Assembly: GCA_019449555.1 (NCBI GenBank)
Contig: JAGRPN010000216.1
Span: 1-43,550 of the forward strand
Origin: Ramlibacter sp.
GTDB taxonomy: Bacteria; Pseudomonadota; Gammaproteobacteria; Burkholderiales; Burkholderiaceae_C
Length of the DNA: 43,550 nucleotides
Direction of reading: 5' to 3'
This document shows, piece by piece, positions 8,134 to 17,061 of this stretch. Made by a program: the position numbers and the translations under genes. Every line of letters starts with the position of its first letter. Within the stretch, counting starts at the first letter, position 1. The notes below the pieces were generated by a model. The model did no database searches and was not told where the DNA came from. It saw only the letters and a program-made list of their open reading frames with translations.

Positions 8134-9474
8134 ATGAATTCTGCTGTCGCTGCCGTCGAGGCCCCGGTATCCGCGAGCGAGGCGCTGTTCGCCCGCGCCC
8201 GCAAGGTGATGCCGGGCGGGGTCAGCCGCAATGCCGTGCTGCGGCGTCCGCACCCGTTCTACGTGGCGCGCGGCGAGGGCTGCTACGTGACCGACATCGA
8301 AGGCGTGCGGCGCATCGATTTTTCCAACAACATGACCTCGCAGATCCACGGCCACGCGCACCCCGCGATCGTGGCGGCGGTCACCGAACAGCTTGGCAAG
8401 GGCACCGCGTTTTCGCTGGCCACCGAGGCCGAGGTGGTGTTCGCCGAATCGATGTGCTCGCGCTCGCCGGCGTTCGAGAAGATCCGGTTCGTCAACTCCG
8501 GCACCGAGGCGGTGATGAGCGCCTTGAAGGCGGCCCGTGCGTTCACCGGGCGACCCAAGATCGCCAAGGTGGAAGGCGCCTACCATGGGCTGTACGACTA
8601 CGCGGAGGTCAGCCAGACCGCGAACCCGACGAACTGGGGCGATGCCGGGCATCCGGCCAGCGTGCCCGTTGCGCAGGGCACCCCGGCCTCGGCGCTCGAT
8701 GACGTGGTGGTCATTCCTTTCAACGATCCCGAGCGCGCCATCCATATCCTGGACCAGCACGCCGACCAGCTCGCCTGTGTGTTGCTGGACCTGATGCCGC
8801 ATCGCGTCGGCATGGCGCCGGCGTCGGCCGCTTTCGTGCGGGCGCTGCACCAGTGGACCCGCAAGAACGGCGCGCTCTTCGTTTGCGACGAGGTGATTAC
8901 TTTCCGCTCGGGCTACGGCGGCGCCCAGGAGTGGTACGACGTGCAGCCGGACCTCACGGCGATGGGCAAGATGATCGGCGGCGGCTTTCCGGTCGGCGCG
9001 CTGGCCGGCCGCGCGGACGTGATGGACGTGATGGATCCGTGGCGGGCGAAGGTGCAGTTCCCGCTGTCGGGGACCTACTCGGCCAATCCGGTGACCATGG
9101 TCGCCGGCCTCACCGCGATGCAGCTGTTCGACCGGCCCGCGGTCGAGCGGCTGAACCGGCTGGCGGACCTCGCCCGCAGCCGCATCGCCTATGCCATCGA
9201 AGTCGCGGGCGTTCCTGCCTGCGTCGCCGGCGCGGGTTCCCTGTTCCGCATCCACATGAAGCCCGAGGTGCCGCAGAATTACCGTGCCGTCTACCAGACG
9301 GAAGCGCAGGCGCGCTCGCTGAAGGTGCTGCTGGACCATCTGGCGGCCCACGGTATCCTGTTGATCGAAACCGGCTCGGGGGCGCTGTCCACGCCGATGA
9401 CCGAGAAGGAGATCGATCTGCTGGGCGAGGCGATGCTCGCCGGCTTCCGCCGGGTCAAGGCGCAACTCGTCTGA
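8134..9474 (+). CDS. class-III aminotransferase, glutamate-1-semialdehyde aminomutase/beta-amino-acid transaminase-like
   Basis: FARARKVMPGGVSRNAV...FVNSGTEAVMSALKAARAFTGRPKIAKVEGAYHG...DEVITFR...GKMIGGGFPVGALAGR (PLP Lys). Confidence 0.9.
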   Translation: MNSAVAAVEAPVSASEALFARARKVMPGGVSRNAVLRRPHPFYVARGEGCYVTDIEGVRRIDFSNNMTSQIHGHAHPAIVAAVTEQLGKGTAFSLATEAEVVFAESMCSRSPAFEKIRFVNSGTEAVMSALKAARAFTGRPKIAKVEGAYHGLYDYAEVSQTANPTNWGDAGHPASVPVAQGTPASALDDVVVIPFNDPERAIHILDQHADQLACVLLDLMPHRVGMAPASAAFVRALHQWTRKNGALFVCDEVITFRSGYGGAQEWYDVQPDLTAMGKMIGGGFPVGALAGRADVMDVMDPWRAKVQFPLSGTYSANPVTMVAGLTAMQLFDRPAVERLNRLADLARSRIAYAIEVAGVPACVAGAGSLFRIHMKPEVPQNYRAVYQTEAQARSLKVLLDHLAAHGILLIETGSGALSTPMTEKEIDLLGEAMLAGFRRVKAQLV

Positions 9475-9484
9475 GAGGAAATTC

Positions 9485-10990
9485 ATGAGCTACGCATCCC
9501 AAGTCTCGGGAATCTTCGGCAAGCTGGGGGTCGAACTGCCCGGCTCGGTTTCCGGCGGGCTGGAAGTCCGCTCGCCGATCGACGGCAACCTGATCGTCGC
9601 GCTCCCCACCACGAGCGAAACCGAATTCACGGCCGCCGTGGAGAGGGCGCAGGTGCGCTTTCGCAGCTGGCGCAGCGTGCCGGCCCCGCAGCGCGGCGCG
9701 CTGGTGCGCGCGTTCAGCGAGAAAGCCCGGCAGCACAAGCACACGCTGGGGCGCCTGGTCACCATCGAGACCGGCAAGATCCTGCAGGAAGGCCTGGGCG
9801 AAGTGCAGGAGGTCATCGACATCTGCGAGTTCGCGGTGGGCCAGTCGCGCCAGCTCTACGGCCTCACGATCGCCAGTGAGCGGCCCGACCACAAGTTGCT
9901 GGAAACCTGGCACCCGCTGGGCGTGGTGGGGATCATCAGCGCCTTCAATTTTCCGATGGCGGTGTGGGCCTGGAACGCGGCGCTCGCGCTCGTATGCGGC
10001 GACACGCTGGTGTGGAAGCCGTCGGAAAAGACCCCGTTGTGCGCATTGGCGATCAACGGCCTGTTGCTGGCTGCCGCCCGCGAGGTCGGCCTGGACTGCG
10101 AAGGGCTGAGCGAAGTGGTGATCGGATCGCGTGACCTGGGCGAGGCGCTCGTCGCCCACCCCGACGTGCGGTTGGTCAGCGCCACTGGATCGACCGGAAT
10201 GGGGCGCGCCGTCGGCGAAGCCTGCGCCAGGCACTTCAAGCGCTCGCTGCTGGAGCTGGGCGGCAACAATGCCGCGATCGTCTGCCCGAGCGCCGACCTC
10301 CAATTGGCCGTGCGCGCCGTCACGTTCGCCGCCGTCGGCACCGCGGGGCAACGCTGCACGAGCTTGCGCAGGCTGTTCGTGCAGCGGGCATGCTATGCGC
10401 AATTCGTCAAGCAGTTGCGCACCGCCTACCAAGGGCTGCCGATCAGCAATCCGCTCGCTGAAGGCACGCTGATCGGGCCGCTGATCGACGAGGGCAGCCA
10501 TGGGCGCATGCAGGCCGCGCTGCAGGCGGCGAAGGCGGCCGGTGCGACGGTCCACTTCGGCGAGCGCGTCGCTTCCGAGAATGGCGGGTTGTACGTGCGA
10601 CCGGCCCTGGTCGAGATGCCCGCGCAGACGGGACCCATGTGCGAGGAGACTTTCGCGCCTATCCTGTACGTGCTGCCCTACGACGACCTGGGGCAGGCGA
10701 TCGCGTGGAACAACGCCGTGGCGCACGGACTGTCGTCGGCGATCTTCACGCGCGATTTGCAGGAAGCCGAGATCTTCATCTCGTCCCGCGGCTCCGATTG
10801 CGGAATTTCCAACGTCAACATCGGCACCAGCGGCGCGGAGATCGGCGGCGCTTTCGGCGGCGAGAAGGAGACGGGTGGCGGGCGCGAAGCCGGCTCGGAT
10901 GCGTGGAAGAACTACATGCGCCGTGCGACCAACACGATCAACTACGGCACCAGCCTGCCCCTGGCTCAGGGCATCAGGTTCGACGTATGA
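9485..10990 (+). CDS. ALDH7-type aldehyde dehydrogenase (L-2-aminoadipate-semialdehyde/piperideine-6-carboxylate dehydrogenase-like, AmaB-like)
   Basis: ELGGNNAAIVCPSADLQLAVRAVTFAAVGTAGQRCTSLRRL and GTSGAEIGGAFGGEKETGGGREAGSDAWKNYMRRATNTINY are antiquitin/AmaB-like signatures. Confidence 0.87.
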   Translation: MSYASQVSGIFGKLGVELPGSVSGGLEVRSPIDGNLIVALPTTSETEFTAAVERAQVRFRSWRSVPAPQRGALVRAFSEKARQHKHTLGRLVTIETGKILQEGLGEVQEVIDICEFAVGQSRQLYGLTIASERPDHKLLETWHPLGVVGIISAFNFPMAVWAWNAALALVCGDTLVWKPSEKTPLCALAINGLLLAAAREVGLDCEGLSEVVIGSRDLGEALVAHPDVRLVSATGSTGMGRAVGEACARHFKRSLLELGGNNAAIVCPSADLQLAVRAVTFAAVGTAGQRCTSLRRLFVQRACYAQFVKQLRTAYQGLPISNPLAEGTLIGPLIDEGSHGRMQAALQAAKAAGATVHFGERVASENGGLYVRPALVEMPAQTGPMCEETFAPILYVLPYDDLGQAIAWNNAVAHGLSSAIFTRDLQEAEIFISSRGSDCGISNVNIGTSGAEIGGAFGGEKETGGGREAGSDAWKNYMRRATNTINYGTSLPLAQGIRFDV

Positions 10991-11272
<282 letters not shown>

Positions 11273-11302
11273 TCGCGCCGGACCCGGCATCCATGTCCCG
11301 GG

Positions 11303-12025
11303 CTAGAGCAGCGTCTTGAACAGCAGCATCAGCGCGGCGATCCCGGAAATCGCGAGCACGGCCGGCTTGATGCCCCGCCTGCTCTTGTCCACGTGGCGCA
11401 CCAGGTATCTGGACGCCATGAATCCCAGCACCACCGGTGCGACCATCCACGCGGACGATGCTGCCTGCGGCGCGGTGAAACGCCCGATGAACGCCAGCGT
11501 GATCAGCGAAAACGCGGCGCCCAGCGTCAGGAATGCGCCCATGGTCGCGCGCACCTTGGGCCCGGGCATGTTCTGGTACACCATCGCCATCGGCGGCGCG
11601 CCGACCGAGGTGATCGTGCCCATGAATCCGGAGAGCAGCCCCGCGACCAGCAGGTTGCGCGGCGTGGGCAACAAGCGCCAGTTGGCCATGCTCAGGCCGA
11701 TGGCGGCCAGAATCATCAGCGCAAACACCGAAGCGAAGACCGACAGCGGCAAGAGGGCGACGACGGCCCCGGCAGCCGCGGTGCCGGCGATCCGGCCGGT
11801 CATGGCCAGGCTCAGCTCGCGCATGTCCACCGAGCGAAACTCGCGCGTCGCTGTCATCAGCGCGAGCAACAGGCTCATCAGCAGGATGGGGCCGGGCACC
11901 AGCTCGGGAGCGAGAATCCCGAGGAGCGGCGCCGCCAGCATGCCGAAGCCGATGCCGACCGACGCTTGCAGCGCGGCGGCCGCGGCCACGATCACCGCGA
12001 TGGCCGGCATGCTGTCGTGGAGCAC
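11303..12025 (-). CDS. TauE/SafE (TSUP) family membrane permease
   Basis: ALQASVGIGFGMLAAPLLGILAPELVPGPILL...LLSGFMGTITSVGAPPMAMVYQN. Confidence 0.85.
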   Translation of the reverse strand: MLHDSMPAIAVIVAAAAALQASVGIGFGMLAAPLLGILAPELVPGPILLMSLLLALMTATREFRSVDMRELSLAMTGRIAGTAAAGAVVALLPLSVFASVFALMILAAIGLSMANWRLLPTPRNLLVAGLLSGFMGTITSVGAPPMAMVYQNMPGPKVRATMGAFLTLGAAFSLITLAFIGRFTAPQAASSAWMVAPVVLGFMASRYLVRHVDKSRRGIKPAVLAISGIAALMLLFKTLL

Positions 12026-12068
12026 TCGTTTCCTTCCGGACCGCGCGGCGGGTCCTTTTGTGTCGTTG

Positions 12069-15000
12069 TCATGCGACCTGGCGTTGCTCGCGCAATGAAT
12101 CCAGGCATCCGGTGATCCATTGCACCGTCAGTTTTTCCTGCAGGGAGTTTTGCCGCAGGCGCTCGCTCAGCCCGCCGAAATCCACCTGGTCGAGCGGCTG
12201 GTCCTGGTTGTAGCAAGAGAACACATAACTGGTTTTGCCCGTGACCGGATCGCGATGCGGCTGCAGGCATTGCGCGCAGATCTCTTTCATCATGCATTGC
12301 ATCGGCGAATTGATCGAGGCGATCGCGAAGTGGCCGGCTTTCAGGAAGGGCTTCAGCTCGTTGTGGCGAGCCCCGCCCACCGCGGCCATCATGCGGTCGG
12401 AGCCGATCGCGATGATCCGGTCGACGTCTTCGGTGGGGATGGCTCGCTCGCCGAGTTCGCCGCACGCGTACGCGGCGATCGCCTGGACGATGTTGCCGCA
12501 GAACGACTTGTCTTGCGGACGCGTCGCCGCGAAGCCCGGCGCCTCGTCGCAGCACCAGACGATCACGTCGGCCGCCGCTTCGATCTCCGCGACCTTGTAG
12601 CGGTCGGCCATCTTCTTGTAGCCGGCGAAATACAGGACCCGGGAACCGGCGGCCCGAAACGCGGCGCCGATCGAAAACAGCACGGCGTTGCCCAGGCCGC
12701 CGCCCACCAGCATCACCGTTTCGTCGCCGGCGATATGCGTGGGCGCGCCCGTCGGGCCCATCAGCACCACCGGCTCGCCCGGCTGCAGCGCGGCGACCAG
12801 GTTGGCAGAGCCGCCCATTTCCAGCACGATGCAGGCGACCAGCCCACGGCGCACATCGACCCACGCGCCGGTCAAAGCCAGCCCTTCCATCGTCATGCGC
12901 GTGCCGCGCACCACCCGCGCCAGGGCGTCGTAGTTCTGCAGCCGGAAAAATTGTCCGGGCCGGAATCGCGCCGCCGCGAAGGGCGCGTGCAGCACCACCT
13001 CGACGATGGTGGGCGTGAGCCGGTTGACCGCATGGACCCGGGCGCGCATCCCCGAATTCAGGCGCGCAAAGAAAGTCTCGTCGTCGTCCGTGCATGCCGG
13101 CGCCTGCTGTGCCAGCACCCGCGACACGAGCGGGTGGCCCTGCTTGGCCGATCCCATGGCCTTGACGACGTTGCCGAAATAGGAAGGATGCAGGTCGCCG
13201 AAAAAGGAAATGAATTTGCCGTTCCCCGCCTTGCTGAGCAGCACCTGCGCCTGCTCCGGCTTGGAGATGGCTTCCTCCGGGCGCACCGGCTTGCCCTGTT
13301 CGTCGCACGCGGCGAAGTAACGGCCGTCGAGCCGGAAGCGGGTCGAATCCTCGCGAGCCAACACCGTGTTCGGCTGGGTGCCGGCCGCGATGAAGATCGA
13401 GCGCACCGGCAAGCCCCGTTCATGGCCGTCGGACCACTTGCCCTCGGCATCGAGGACCTGCGTGCGCAACCGCATCGACCGCGCCGCGCCGCGGGCATCG
13501 GTTTCGATCGCCACCGGACTCAGGCACTCCGCGTACGCAATGCCTTCTTCCAGGGCTTTCTCGATTTCTTCGTGGTTGAGCGTGTACGCCGGGCTGTCGA
13601 TCATCCGCTTGCGATACGCCAGCGTGACGCCGCCCCACCCTTGCAGCAGCTCGAGAATCTTCGGCGCCTCGCCGGCCGCGCTCGCTCGTGCGCGCTCCGC
13701 GCGGATCGCCTGGGCATGTTGCAGGAACTCGGCCGCGACTTCAGCCTCATCCGCGCTCCAGGCCGAACGCACCTGCGCTTGTCCGCGCTCGGCGCACAAC
13801 TGCTCGTAGCGCTGCAGGAATTTCTCCACCTGCACCGGGTAGTACGCCAGCGATTCGGTGGCGGTGTCGATCGCCGTGAGTCCCCCGCCGATGACGAGCA
13901 CGGGCAGGCGCAACTGCATGTTGGCCAGCGAATTGGTCTTGGCCGCACCGGTCAGTTGCAGCGCCATGAGGAAATCGGATGCGGTGCGTACGCCGCGCGC
14001 CAGGCCGTTGGGGATGTCGAGCACGGTCGGGCGGCCCGCTCCCATGGCCAGCGCGACATGGTCGAAGCCCAGTTCGAGGGCGTCGTCCAGCGTGAGCGTG
14101 CCGCCGAAGCGCACGCCGCCGAACATCGAGAATTGAGCGCGCCGCTCCAGCAGCAGGCGCACCACCTTGAGGAAGTTCTTGTCCCAGCGCACGGTGATGC
14201 CGTATTCGGCGACGCCGCCGAAGCCGGCCAGGACGCGGTCGTCCAGCGGCTCGTACAGGTCGGCCACCCGGGCCACCGGCTCGAACGTGGTGCGCGATCC
14301 GTCGCTGCGCACGCCGCACAGGTGCTCGGGCAGCGGCTCGATCTTCAGCCCGTCGATGCCGACCACCGTGTGGCCCTCGTTCATCAGGAAATGGGCGAGG
14401 GTGAAGCCGGCGGGTCCGAGTCCGGTGACCAGCACGCGGTAGCCGGTGCGCTCGCGCGGATAGGGGCGCCGCAGGTTCAGCGGATTCCAGCGCGTCAACA
14501 GCGAATAGATCTCGAACCCGTACGGCAATTCCAGCACGTCTTTGAGGCTGCGCGTTTCGATCTGCGGAATGTCCACCGCATCCTGCTTCTGGTAGATGCA
14601 GGACTTCAGGCAGTCGTTGCAGATGCGGTGTCCGGTGGCCGCGACCATCGGGTTGTCCACCACGATCATCGCGAGCGCCGCGATCGCGTGGCCGCCTGCC
14701 TTCAACTGGTGGAATTCCGAAATCTTTTCCGACAGCGGGCAGCCGGCCAGAGTCACCTGAAAGACGGATTTCCTGTACGCCGCCCTGCCGGTCAGGGGCG
14801 GCCCGTCCTTGGGCGCTTTTTCCTTCAGCCCCTTGGAGCACGAGTCCCTGCCCTGCTCATGGCAGAAGATGCAGTAGTTGGCCTGGTCGAGCGCGCCGCG
14901 CAGCCCCATGCCGGGGTCCGTCAGCGCGAATCCTTCCCGGCGCCGGATGCGCGCCGGGTCCATGGTGAAGACGGAGTAGCCGTCTTGCCCGGTCTGGCGC

Positions 15001-15593
15001 GCCACCGGGACCAGGTTGAGGGGATCCACCCCGTGCGGCACGCGAAAGAGGACGTCGCCGCGATGGTGCGCCTGGCCGGCCGTCGTGTGGACGGCCCATC
15101 CCGCGTAGCGCCTCGCCGTTTCGAGTTGCTGCGCGTGTGCGTCCTTGTCCTGCAGCCACTGCTGCACGGTCCGGGCGAAAGTGAGTTCGTCGAACGCGCC
15201 GCCGAACCAAGCGGTCAGCTGCGCGCGCAGCGCCGGCCCATCGATGGACTGCGCTTCTTCCGCCGTGATGTTCTTCGCGGCTGCGCGCTGCACGAACCGG
15301 CGCTTCATCACGTACAGCGGCGCCAGCTCATGGTGCGCCGTCTCGAGCGTGGCGAGCGCGGCTTCGATGCCGAACAGGCCGGCGATGAAGTTCTCGAGAT
15401 GCGGGCCGAGCGCGATCAGGAGCGTCGATTCCTGCAGCGGCGCCAGTGCCTCGGGCTGCTGTCGCGCCTGCTGCAACTGGGCCAGCAAATCGGGCGACGC
15501 AGTCCCGAGCTCCTCCAGGAATCGCTGGTCCAGCGCGAGCAAGCCGTCGCGCTCGTAGAGCTGGGCAAACGTGATGCCGTAGCGCAGGTTCAA
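12069..15593 (-). CDS. fused Fe-S flavoprotein: GltD/NfnB-like Fe-S/FAD/NAD(P) module plus C-terminal PyrK/NfnA-like ferredoxin reductase module
   Basis: Cys clusters CIFCHEQGRDSC and CNDCLKSC; YRVLVTGLGPAGFTLAHFLMNEGHTVVGID and LPVLVIGGGLTAIDTATES dinucleotide folds; C-terminal FRPGQFFRLQNY, VMLVGGGLGNAVL and CMMKEICAQC...C. TTG 15593 with GAGGATCGATC RBS preferred over the 15749 ORF start. Confidence 0.8.
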   Translation of the reverse strand: MNLRYGITFAQLYERDGLLALDQRFLEELGTASPDLLAQLQQARQQPEALAPLQESTLLIALGPHLENFIAGLFGIEAALATLETAHHELAPLYVMKRRFVQRAAAKNITAEEAQSIDGPALRAQLTAWFGGAFDELTFARTVQQWLQDKDAHAQQLETARRYAGWAVHTTAGQAHHRGDVLFRVPHGVDPLNLVPVARQTGQDGYSVFTMDPARIRRREGFALTDPGMGLRGALDQANYCIFCHEQGRDSCSKGLKEKAPKDGPPLTGRAAYRKSVFQVTLAGCPLSEKISEFHQLKAGGHAIAALAMIVVDNPMVAATGHRICNDCLKSCIYQKQDAVDIPQIETRSLKDVLELPYGFEIYSLLTRWNPLNLRRPYPRERTGYRVLVTGLGPAGFTLAHFLMNEGHTVVGIDGLKIEPLPEHLCGVRSDGSRTTFEPVARVADLYEPLDDRVLAGFGGVAEYGITVRWDKNFLKVVRLLLERRAQFSMFGGVRFGGTLTLDDALELGFDHVALAMGAGRPTVLDIPNGLARGVRTASDFLMALQLTGAAKTNSLANMQLRLPVLVIGGGLTAIDTATESLAYYPVQVEKFLQRYEQLCAERGQAQVRSAWSADEAEVAAEFLQHAQAIRAERARASAAGEAPKILELLQGWGGVTLAYRKRMIDSPAYTLNHEEIEKALEEGIAYAECLSPVAIETDARGAARSMRLRTQVLDAEGKWSDGHERGLPVRSIFIAAGTQPNTVLAREDSTRFRLDGRYFAACDEQGKPVRPEEAISKPEQAQVLLSKAGNGKFISFFGDLHPSYFGNVVKAMGSAKQGHPLVSRVLAQQAPACTDDDETFFARLNSGMRARVHAVNRLTPTIVEVVLHAPFAAARFRPGQFFRLQNYDALARVVRGTRMTMEGLALTGAWVDVRRGLVACIVLEMGGSANLVAALQPGEPVVLMGPTGAPTHIAGDETVMLVGGGLGNAVLFSIGAAFRAAGSRVLYFAGYKKMADRYKVAEIEAAADVIVWCCDEAPGFAATRPQDKSFCGNIVQAIAAYACGELGERAIPTEDVDRIIAIGSDRMMAAVGGARHNELKPFLKAGHFAIASINSPMQCMMKEICAQCLQPHRDPVTGKTSYVFSCYNQDQPLDQVDFGGLSERLRQNSLQEKLTVQWITGCLDSLREQRQVA

Positions 15594-15672
15594 GATCGAT
15601 CCTCTAAATGGAATACGCGGGCACGCGAGGCCACGCTCGCGGAATTCGGGTGGGGCGAGCCAGCGGCCGGCC

Positions 15673-17028
15673 TCACCCAACGGCGTGCACGGCAGCGGGC
15701 TGGACGACCGGCTTCGCGGCTCGCACGCTGCGGTGGCGCGACGACGCATCCGGTGCGGCGAACACGTCGGCCAGTCCCGCTTTTTCGATCCGCCGGCCGA
15801 TCTCGGCGACGTCGGTCGTATAGGAGCCGAGCTGCTTCATGCGTTCGAAATAGACCGACCCGGAGAAAGTGAACTTGAGGCCGAGTCCTTCCTCCGTCTG
15901 CATCCGCTCGCGCACGTGGCGGATCGCGTCGCCGATCGCGATGCTTTCGGGCAGCACCAATAGCGGTTCGTCCAGGAGGTAGCGGGCGGCGTTATGGCCG
16001 GCGAGCACGCCCGTGACGATGGCTTCGGTGTGGCCGACCAGCAGGCCCGCCTTCTCGCCGCCGCAGAACAGGTTGTCCACGCCGTCCACCTTCAATGCGT
16101 CGTCGCGCGGCGCCATGCCCACGAAGCGCATGGAGTTGCCCACCCCGCCCGAATAGGGATCCTCGAAGCGGGCGTTCTCGAAGCCGGGCACCTTGCGCAA
16201 TTGCGCCTGCGGGAAGTAGGGGGTCATCAGCTTGGCATGCCCGGTATCGAGCAGCACGATGTTCTCCTGGTACTCGGGCAAGGCGTATTGCTGGCAGGCC
16301 TTGATCGAGAGCTTGTCCGAGGACCCATCGTCGCTGCTCGGGATCGGCACGACCACCACGCCGGTGCGGTTGAGCTCCTCGACGATGTGGGGGGCGAGCG
16401 ATTCCTTGAGCAGTTTGCATGATCCGCTCATCGCGCCGACCTGTTCGCGCTTGTGGCCTTCGATCTCCTTGATGCCGCAGCGCGAGGCGATGCCCACGCG
16501 ATTGCCGAAGGTGTGGCAGCGCAGGATGCACATGCCGCAGCCGTTGCCGTGCTTGGTGCAGATGTTGGGAACTCCCGCGGTGCCCGTGGTCTCGACGAAC
16601 GCGTCGCCCTCGAAGCGCAGGTCCCCTTCGTTCTTCTTGGTCTTCACGGCCACGATGCGGCTGCCGTCCATCTCCACATCGGCGATGCGAACCTGGTAAC
16701 GCACGTCGACGCCGGCGCCGGCGAGCACCCGCTGCACTTCCGGCTCGATGGTGGCGATGTTGTACAGCGACGAGTGGCTGTGCCCCGGGAACTCCACGTT
16801 CCGGTGCTGCGCGCACTTGTCCATCGCATGGAACATGTCGCCCCCGCCCATCGCGATCATCTCCTCGGCGGCGGTGAACCGGCCGTTGTTGCGGAAGATG
16901 CCGCCCACGAGGCCGGTGCCCAATAACGTGTCGGTGCGTTCGAGCAGAGTGACATCCGCCCCCTGCCTGGCCGCGGAGACAGCGGCTGCACAGCCCGACC
17001 ACCCTCCGCCGATGACGATGACTTTCAT
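15673..17028 (-). CDS. FAD-dependent oxidoreductase, GidA/TrmFO-like, with C-x6-C-x2-C-x3-C motif
   Basis: MKVIVIGGGWSGCAAAVSAARQGADVTLLERTD...CTKHGNGCGMCILRC...LFCGGEKAGLLVGHTEAIVTGVLAGHNAARYL. Confidence 0.82.
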   Translation of the reverse strand: MKVIVIGGGWSGCAAAVSAARQGADVTLLERTDTLLGTGLVGGIFRNNGRFTAAEEMIAMGGGDMFHAMDKCAQHRNVEFPGHSHSSLYNIATIEPEVQRVLAGAGVDVRYQVRIADVEMDGSRIVAVKTKKNEGDLRFEGDAFVETTGTAGVPNICTKHGNGCGMCILRCHTFGNRVGIASRCGIKEIEGHKREQVGAMSGSCKLLKESLAPHIVEELNRTGVVVVPIPSSDDGSSDKLSIKACQQYALPEYQENIVLLDTGHAKLMTPYFPQAQLRKVPGFENARFEDPYSGGVGNSMRFVGMAPRDDALKVDGVDNLFCGGEKAGLLVGHTEAIVTGVLAGHNAARYLLDEPLLVLPESIAIGDAIRHVRERMQTEEGLGLKFTFSGSVYFERMKQLGSYTTDVAEIGRRIEKAGLADVFAAPDASSRHRSVRAAKPVVQPAAVHAVG

Positions 17029-17061
17029 GGAATGTCTCCTACTTGTGTTCTGGTAAGGGGT

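Noticed and set aside
11273-11302. Possible bidirectional terminator between convergent ferredoxin and TauE-like genes
   Set aside because: No clear stem followed by a T-tract on either strand.
12120-15872. 1250-aa plus-strand ORF
   Set aside because: Antisense to the well-supported Nfn-like gene; composition (Arg/His/Ala/Gly-rich, no domain signature) is typical of GC-rich shadow frames.
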